Shown here one piece after another: positions 56,556 to 64,000 of a DNA stretch of 64,000 bases. Made by a program: the position numbers and the translations under genes. The DNA lies in contig OY987304.1 in NCBI GenBank assembly GCA_963920635.1, positions 37,882,365 to 37,946,364 on the forward strand, written 5' to 3'. Under the pieces are notes generated by a model. The model had not been told where the DNA came from. It did no database searches and saw only the letters and a list, made by a program, of their open reading frames with translations. Every line of letters begins with the position of its first letter. Within the stretch, counting starts at the first letter, position 1. Source of the DNA: Pseudeuparius sepicola (taxonomy: Eukaryota; Arthropoda; Insecta; Coleoptera; Anthribidae).

Positions 56556-56730
56556 CATATTAATAAGCGATGAGGAGATTATTATTGTAATTGGATGCTA
56601 TATAGTTTAAAGGGAGCTCATATTAGATACCCCGAGGGTGGGATTTGCAACACGCGCGTGGCGCTGTATCGCAGCTGATAAGAAATATGCGAAGCCTGGA
56701 ATCATCGGGATTTGTCGGTAATTTCGAGCC
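56556..56730 (+). repeat. Dispersed repeat B, copy 2
   Basis: Aligns with 52811-52983 in the same orientation; GC-richer than its surroundings (CACGCGCGTGGCGCTGTATC). Confidence 0.65.
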
Positions 56731-57447
56731 GATGAGCCGGGCGGTCGAGGGAGATTGCGTATCGCATTTCGAGTTATCACTCGGTGTGTTGCGGGGGACA
56801 GAATACAGTGATCTTAACGATAGAAATCGGCGCATTACTTACAGGCGTGAATCATTGGAGCTTTATAGCGCTTTGTTGCCAAATTCTTCTTGAATCTGTA
56901 CAGCACAATCATGATGGATGTTCGGTGGTACGGAAATAGTGCAGGATAAAACCGAAGCGTTCCGCCAGGTCGACTTTTCGCTGAAGCTAAAGCCCAGCAA
57001 TAGACTTTCTACAAAGCCGTTGGTATTTCGGTGTAGAGCAAGACCGGCTATACGATATCATATGGCGAATGCGCCGGTGATGAGCAGGTGGACCTGTAGA
57101 GAAGTCTGTCTGGCGACAATTCGGAGTTCTGGGATTTCGAAGTCACCGTTACAGTCTAAACGCACACTATGCTCCTCATAATAATCTTACAAAATATTAC
57201 TATGTATTACCAATAATATTAATATAACATTTAACATTTCAACTACATACCACGGACACACAAAAAAATCCGTAACAATAATGACTGAAATTTTATCAAT
57301 AATTAAATAACTTGGTACTATTACCATTATGTGAATTGTTTGAGTTCGACAGCTGCCTGCTTTGTTATTGATGCAAAATATTTAATTGTGCCTTGGCCAC
57401 GGCTGCCTGCAATTGGATTTGAAATGCAACGATTAAGTATGGATATA
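56731..57447. other. No gene recognised
   Basis: Moderate GC; frames of 80-90 codons lack motifs. The mariner element is inserted at the right end. Confidence 0.3.
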
Positions 57448-59782
57448 CAGGGTGGTCACTCTTACAGTGCATACCATTGGGATATCCGAAAGGTAAGAGA
57501 TACAGCGTGGGTTAAATTAGAGAAAAGTTGCGTTTTTGTACGCCTTTCAATAATCTGAAAAGAACTTTTTTATATGTAATGGAAAATTTATGAAACTTGG
57601 CAATCTTACATTTCTTGATGTGAGCTTTTCAATGGAAATGTCAAATATTTCCTACGCCAACTAGATTCTGAAATATTCATAGCAACTTTTGATTTTCTTA
57701 TGGCCGCCATATTGGATTTTTATGTCATTAAATAGAGCGAAGAAAAAACGATTTCATTGATGTATCATACATTGGATTTAAAACTTCAGTGACCCCCTTA
57801 AAACCTCATTTTTGTATTTATTCGTTAATATCAAGTTGCCATGAAAAGAAAACGATAAAACTGTTCCACAAAGTGTCAAAATATTATTTATTAATAGTTA
57901 AACTGCTGTTATGTTGTATAATAAAAAAAAGGCTTCAGTAAAATAAAAAAAAAAGATTCTGATATTATTGTTTACGTTACGGCATACTTTTCGGCAGAAG
58001 AACGTCTCGATATGTACATACACATTTACATCAGAAATTATCGCAATTCAAGAACAACTTTAGCAAGGTATGGTGAACTTTATCCAGAAAGACGACAACC
58101 TAATGAATGTATTTTTGGACGTTTAGAAAAGAAATTAACCAACAACCATACTTTTAAAAACTCCCGACGTACGAGGATAGTTAGAGAATCGGTAAATGTC
58201 ATAAATGTGTTGGCCCAAGTACACATTAATCCTGAAAACTCGCAGAGAAATATGGCAAAAGAGTGTAATTTGTCTAAATCTGGCGTTCAAAAAATTTTGA
58301 AAAAGCAAAAATACCATGATTTTAAATTTAAACCTTTGCAAACCTTCATCCAGGCGACAATGAAAGAAAATTAGAATTTTGTAATTGGTTCAGTCATCAG
58401 TTGGAAGAAGATGTTGATTTTCCAAGAACAATTTTATGGTCCGACGAAACTTTATTTACGAACAGCGGTATGTTTAATCGGAGAAACAAACATTATTATT
58501 CTATTGAAAACCCTCACCTGATTTACAATGTAAGACCTCAGGTGCGCTTTTCAAGCAACGTTTGGTGTGGGCTACTCGACAATAAGCTATTAGGTCCATA
58601 TTTTATTGATGGACATTTAAATGGCCAAGTTTATTTGAATTTTCTCAAAAATGAATTGGAAAATATGTTAGACAACCTAAACCTAGTTACTCTTAGAAAT
58701 TTTAAATGGTTTCAACAAGATGGCGCAAGACCCCACAATGCTGCAGTTGTAAAGGAATATCTTGATGAGAAGTTCCCTAATTCGTGGATAGGGACAAACG
58801 GTCCTGTACGCTGGCCTCCTCGATCTCCTTGTCTAAATCCTCTGGATTATTTTTCATGGAGTTTCATGAAAAATCGAATTTATAAGAAACCCATAGTAAA
58901 CGTAGAAGATTTACGTCAGAGAATTGCCGAAAACTTTTCAACGGTTACTGCAGGACATATTAGGAGGGCGGTTTTTAACATGAATCAGCGAACAGCGCTG
59001 TGTATTCAGCAAGAAGGTGGTTATTTCGAAGAATTTATGTAATATTTATTTACTAATTTACAAAACCATGTTATAATTTAGTTAAAAGTCGGTAATAATA
59101 ATATTTTTTAGTCGTTCCAAGGTTTAAAATTTGTAAAGTAATATTAAGTTATGTCTTATCGCGTAGTACATACTGATTTATTGTTTTCATCATTTTGTTT
59201 ATTGGTTACAAGTTACAATTAAATATATATTTTTCAATTCCTGGTTTCTTGTTTTGCATTCCCAACTTAATATAGCAATTATTGTCAATGAATTCGGCAT
59301 TTCATAAGCATGACAACTTGATATTATAACGAATAAATACAAAAATTAGGTTTTAAAGGGGTCATTGAAGTTTTAAATCCAATGTATGATACATCAATGA
59401 AATCGTTTTTTTTTTGCTCTATCTAATGGCATAAAAATCCAATATGGCGGCCATAAGAAAATCAAAAGTAACTATGAACATTTCAGAATCTAGTTGGCGT
59501 AGGAAATATTTGACATTTCCATTGACAAGCTCACATCAAGAAATGTAAGATTGCCATGTTTCATAAATTTTCCATTACATATAAAAAAGTTATGAAGGTA
59601 GAAAGAAAACGCATATTTTCAGTTTTTCAGCAATATTTCAGGAACTACCCAAGATATCTTAGATTTCTTTTCAGATCATTGAAAATCATACAAAAACGCA
59701 ACTTTTCTCTATTTTAACCCACGCTGTATCTCTTACCGTTTCGGATATCCCAATGGTATGCACTATAAGAGTGACCACCCTG
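57448..59782 (+). mobile_element. Mariner element, rosa-like DD41D, with ~400-500-bp TIRs
   Basis: Tips CAGGGTGGTCACTCTTACAG and, read inward from the right, CAGGGTGGTCACTCTTATAG, each with TA outside (57446-57447, 59783-59784). The inverted repeats run from the tip to about 57842 on the left and back to about 59305 on the right, with high identity. The left arm has a deletion of roughly 80 bp relative to the right (after TCTGAAAAGAA). A single transposase gene lies between. TIRs this long are unusual for mariners, which mostly have about 30 bp. Confidence 0.85.
57961..59042 (+). pseudogene. Mariner transposase with one frameshift
   Basis: Frame 1 (ATG at 58012, open upstream to about 57950) has the N-terminal HTH region, including TLARYGELYPERRQPNE and NMAKECNLSKSGVQKILKK, and ends at 58374. 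The family continuation (HPGDNERKLEFCNW) runs in the next frame from about 58345, so one base has been lost near 58340. The rest is open to 59042. Catalytic residues: D in WSDETLF, D in FQQDGARPH, D in SPCLNPLDYF. The last two are separated by 41 residues (DD41D). The WPPRSP motif is intact. The first ATG of the ancestral protein may lie upstream of 58012, since FSAEERLDMYI resembles the family start. Apart from the frameshift, it looks young. Confidence 0.8.
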
Positions 59783-59784
59783 TA

Positions 59785-62700
59785 TACGGTCTAAAAATTA
59801 AATATTTTCACATTGTATATTGGTGGTGTTTGATATAACATTATTCGATCCAAAGGCTCCTTAAAAAGTTACAAATATAATAATAATAATTCCCACCCTC
59901 ACAATAATACTCAAGGGTAAAAATAAAGTATTTTTCTAGTTTTTGATACATATTGAAGTTTGTCAGAATTCATAAAAATATTTCCTATTTCAATTATTTT
60001 TGAATAACTACACAAAGTTACTTACCGTTGTAATCTGAATATCTCACAGAAATCAAACATGTAAAATAAACAGGGTGTCCAAAAACACTAACCATGTGAT
60101 TCTCACTTCTGGTTAGATCGGAATCGGAAGTTACAAATGGGACCTGAAAATTTTATGTTATCACGATAACTTTTTAGCAACACCCTATGGTATGGTAATT
60201 TTGACTTGATGTACGAATTCCCAGGAAAATTCTACATCAGATTAGTCCAAAAATAATGGCAATAATGGAAAGAGTACATTTAAATTGGGACACTCTGTAC
60301 CGAAATTAAGCGAAATATCACAATTTTACAAAACACAGACACTCTAAATGCCAGTCCAACATTATTGTTCAAAAATCTAAAAAGTAAACATTCCTGGCAA
60401 AAGGAATGCAGATGGTAGTTTATTTATACCCCTCGTAATAAAATAAGAAGAACGAAAATATGCTGGAAAGTGTAATAAGTTGTACCTACATCCCTACCAA
60501 ATTTGATCTGTTTAACTTTGTGGTTTTCGAGAAAATCTAGAAGACCTGATTTTTACCCTTATGTTTAGTATATAGGCTTAACTTTTTTAATGATACCTTA
60601 TATCGTAAAATATACATCAAATATCCCAAACATAATCTATCAAAAATTACGCAGTTTCATTTTACATATTTCTGGAATACCCTGTGTATAAGGAATACAG
60701 CTAAAATAATATTAGAAAACGGTTAGCGATATCAAAAACATATTCTGTTTTCAAATCAGAATCAACATTGATAAAGCAGATTTTTTCTCCCTTATTTTCG
60801 AAAAGGGGGCATTTCCTACCTTTCCATAATTCACTGGTTATGATAGCAAAATGTCACTAGCTTTATTTTGTAGCAATTTATACCCGCATACTGTATACCT
60901 ACCGAATTTTTAGTTAATGTCGTTTGTCGTGTCTGAGATATTATAAAAACCGATTATAACACTCTTGTAACTTTTTTATTACCTAATTATTTCCGGACCC
61001 ATGTTCATATGAACTTTTTTGCGAGAAATCTAATTTTCTAATCATTTGTTTCAAAATTGTGGTTTACAGCTGGGACAGCCTGTATAATTCCTGAAAAGGA
61101 TACTCTTGTAATATACGAAATTCGACCCTCCCACCCTTTTAAAAAAAAATTCATGAACTCTGTACTTTCCACTAGTTACTTACCTAATTCTCTTCGTCCA
61201 GCTGTATCCTCTCAATCCAAACAATAAGCTATGTAGCTTCATTTCTCATTGAAATTCTAAGATATATCAATCAACTTTTACAATGTGGAAATATGGAACA
61301 AGGCGTGATCCCTACAAAACGGCCATCTTAAAAAACGCAAGCGGGGCAGGTTTCAAACTGTCCATTTCCCCTGCCCTGTCTTTTTAATCTGGCTAACCGT
61401 GCCCCAGACTTCTAATTCCAGATTGCGGATCTCTGGCGGCTGGGCCCGTTTGCATGCCAAAATAAAACTAATCCCGGATTGCAGTGCCGGTGGTCGAGAC
61501 TCTCTAGGGCCCCGATAAGTCTTGCCTGGGCTAAGCCACTAAAGTTTATGTGTTATGTGCAATTAGGGGATGTGTCTTGGGGGTTGCATCCTTACGAAGT
61601 TGAGGGATTGTTATTGTGGAGGAGTTGGATGGAGGAAGATTGGTGTGAATTGCCTATACTTAATACATATCGACTATTACCTACCATTTGAATAGTTTGC
61701 GAATAGGTAGAAGAAAAGTTATGGACAACTTAAGCAATGTCAGCAGGACAATGATTTGTCTATGACTATAATAGTCATAGATTAGTATGGATACAAGTAG
61801 TAGTATGAGGGAATTAATTTCACAGCTGTTCTTCCTGCGACAATATATTTCATCAAGTAGGCTTGCGGAGATAATATAAGGACAATGGCTGCTTGTCTTT
61901 GTCGCACTTTTATTTTATCACACAGGTTCTAATTCAACTCCTTTAACTGCTCTCTACGACAATACTTAGAATGATTTACTGTTCCCAGTAAAACAATAAC
62001 TCATTAAATTCTTCATCATGGTTTAATTAAACCGGAACTTAACTGAAGTATTTAAACTTTAAGATCTTCCAAGTGAATGAAGAAATTTCTAATCAAAGGG
62101 CAAATGAAGTGCACCGCCTTAGTGCTGGGCGGGTGTTCATAAAATTTTTATTGTCAACTTGCACGACCTAATCAGGTGAGTTTACTACCGAATATAAGTT
62201 GGGAACTATGTAGAGCGAAAGATATGGATTCGTTGGAATATCGAAGAGTTTGATTACTTTGGATTATCAAATTTCCTTCGAATGTATACTAAAACTCAAG
62301 AACACAATTTCACCATGCCTACATTTTCGAGGTCATTTCATTTCAACTTGGAATCCGTAGCCAGAAAATTGACTTACAAGGACGATGATAAATAATAATG
62401 TATAATGCTTCCATTACTGTTTTCCCAACTGTAGTTCAGTCATGCTAAAGAGTCAGTAGGGAACAATACTGACCACAGCAGATCGCCTGGTCATCAACAA
62501 CGAACTGCACTCCCAGAATGCTTAATGACTTAGTAGATAACTTTTTTAATGTGGCTTAAATATAAACAATAGCTACTTGTACCTTTTTGGGTGAAATAAA
62601 ACGTGACTTTTTCGGGCAACTCAGCTGAAGGAATTCGCAAGTCTAATTGGGGACCATTAAAGATAACAAACTGGCGAGGCGCCCGCAGATATATGGTCGA

Positions 62701-63184
62701 ATTTAATTCTATGCGGCCTAGAGATAATTGCCGCGGTCCAACCCTTATCTGCGGTCAAGCGGCCCGACCTACTCGGCAGGGTCAGGACCGGGATTGGAGA
62801 GATTTTCGCCGTCGGCCTAAATTGTGCAAAAAGGACTAATACGGGTAGGTATAAATAGAAGTATTATATGGTGGAATCCTCGAATAGGTCTGCTACACTG
62901 TCTCAAAAAATCAGTGCAGCACTAAAAAAATATATACCTAAAATAACACAACATAAGAATATCGTAGTGTAGAATAAAACATATTATAATAGATCCGGAG
63001 TTAGTTAGAAATTTTTGAAATATATTCAAATTTTAAAATGGTAGTCTTATGACGTCACAGGACTGAAAATGGGAAACTTGCACAAAAATTAAATTTGAAA
63101 ATATTACTCACAAATGCAATTCATTGCCATTAAATGAACCACAAAAACTAATTTTTTATTTTTATGTAATAAATTTACCCAAGC
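59785..63184. other. Mariner-like tips, otherwise no gene recognised
   Basis: CAGGGTGTCCAAAAACAC at 60071, GGGACACTCTGTA ending near 60300, and GCTGGGACAGCCTGTATAA near 61070 look like solo or decayed mariner ends; no confident pair. 61330-61520 and 62660-62820 are GC-richer. No frame shows a recognisable domain. Confidence 0.3.
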
Positions 63185-64000
63185 AATTCAAAACTGTGAA
63201 GGTAATCGCAATTGCGTAGAGCTCTACTTGACACAGCTGCACGATTAACAAAAAGGGTTCTTAAATAGGGAGATGAATTGGTGAGCAAAATTTTGTGCAC
63301 AAACGTTCCCAAATGCTGTTTAACTCGGTTGTCAACCTTCAATCATTTCAGTTCATTTATTTTGTCAGACACATGATCATACTTCCTCAGGCCAAATATC
63401 AACCGACAACAAGCATTCTGGATCCGCTGGATACGTGATTTGCACGAGGAATCTCAGCAAGCAGGCCCATACACCAAGTCACCATGATTGAGCAAAGAGA
63501 GTACCCTTGTTTCAGCCAAAAGTTTTTTTCATTTGAAAATCCAAGAACGATCTATTAGCATATAGTAATTTTAAAGCAGCAAAAGATTTTCTTGTTAAGT
63601 TATCGATATGTTTAGATATTAAATTTCAAATTCTCATCAAAAATAAGCCCCAAGTTTTTTTTTTAAAGAAAACAATATCAAGCTTTTCATTGCTGATCTC
63701 TACGTATAGATAACACTTGTTTTGCGGCTGCTACAACTCTGATGCGATTACCAAAGACCATAACACAAGATTTGGCACCATTAAGCTTTAAATTGTGGCC
63801 AAATGATAATTCGAACAATGATTTCAAGTCGGAATTAATTGTGTAAACCAGGTTGCCCAACTCAGGCAAAGGTGAGCTATACAAAAGCTGCGTGTCATCA
63901 GCATAAGCGTGTGAATGACAATTACTGAAAGATCTAACAATTTGTGACGTGTACATGATAAACAATAATGGCTCAAGTATAGAACCCTGTGGTACACCTT
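63185..64000 (-). pseudogene. Non-LTR (Jockey-like) RT, 3' part, running off the window
   Basis: Minus strand from the window edge: VPQGSILEPLLFIMYTS (RT block 4), then AYADDTQLLY (intact YADD active site), SGHNLKL-like tract NLKLNGAKSCVMVFGN, LGLIFDENLKF, NLTRKSFAALKLLYANRSF, and QNACCRLIFGLRKYDHVSDK to about 63310. It ends near 63190 with LRTLFVNRAAVSS. The first 92 codons (63687-63965) are uninterrupted. Further on there are a frameshift near 63690 and a few stops. The upstream RT and endonuclease lie outside the window. No 3' poly-A was identified. Confidence 0.75.

Overview
The window looks like non-coding, transposon-packed DNA from an insect with a large AT-rich genome. A beetle is my best guess from the mix of element families, but the taxon is an inference. 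The support is seen directly: many TA-flanked Tc1/mariner-type foldbacks, hAT, PIF/Harbinger, Crypton, Penelope-like, Ty3/gypsy, Ty1/copia and non-LTR remnants, GT-AG splice signals, and no bacterial gene organisation. I recognise no intact host gene. One candidate host terminal exon lies on the minus strand near 47.5 kb.

Layout. 0.3-3.3 kb: a nest of mariner-type foldbacks, including a nearly perfect 1.06-kb palindrome. 4.6-4.8 kb: a fragment with a decayed hammerhead-ribozyme motif. 6.7-9.0 kb: a small MITE and a 1.47-kb foldback. 10.3-12.8 kb: a MITE inside a mariner element inside an older dispersed repeat. 15.7-16.9 kb: a 1.2-kb foldback. 19.1-22.1 kb: a small MITE, then a foldback with doubled subunits nested in a mariner-type element. 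24.2-25.9 kb: PIF/Harbinger and non-LTR remnants. 27.2-28.5 kb: a decayed Crypton tyrosine recombinase with a visible intron. 29.2-29.5 kb: head-to-head hammerhead motifs. 32.2-33.3 kb: an internally deleted hAT element with an intact 8-bp target duplication. 34-40.7 kb: piggyBac-like, mariner, non-LTR and Harbinger remnants. 43.3-43.8 kb: a tRNA-like sequence in a foldback and a pair of twin hairpins. 45.8-46.8 kb: an element built from CGCG-centred palindromes. 48.4-51.5 kb: MULE and gypsy remnants, the gypsy gag being split by a Penelope-like GIY-YIG element. 53.4-56.1 kb: a TIR-bounded block holding copia and hAT fragments. 57.4-59.8 kb: a complete-looking mariner with DD41D spacing, long TIRs and one frameshift. 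63.2-64.0 kb: a non-LTR reverse transcriptase running off the right edge.

There is no pathway or operon here. The relationships are nesting and relative age: younger elements (57.4 kb mariner, 32.2 kb hAT, 19.9 kb foldback) keep both ends and target duplications, while older ones are reduced to frameshifted fragments. Several 100-300-bp repeats (called A to E here) occur two or three times in the window and have no obvious coding or TIR structure.
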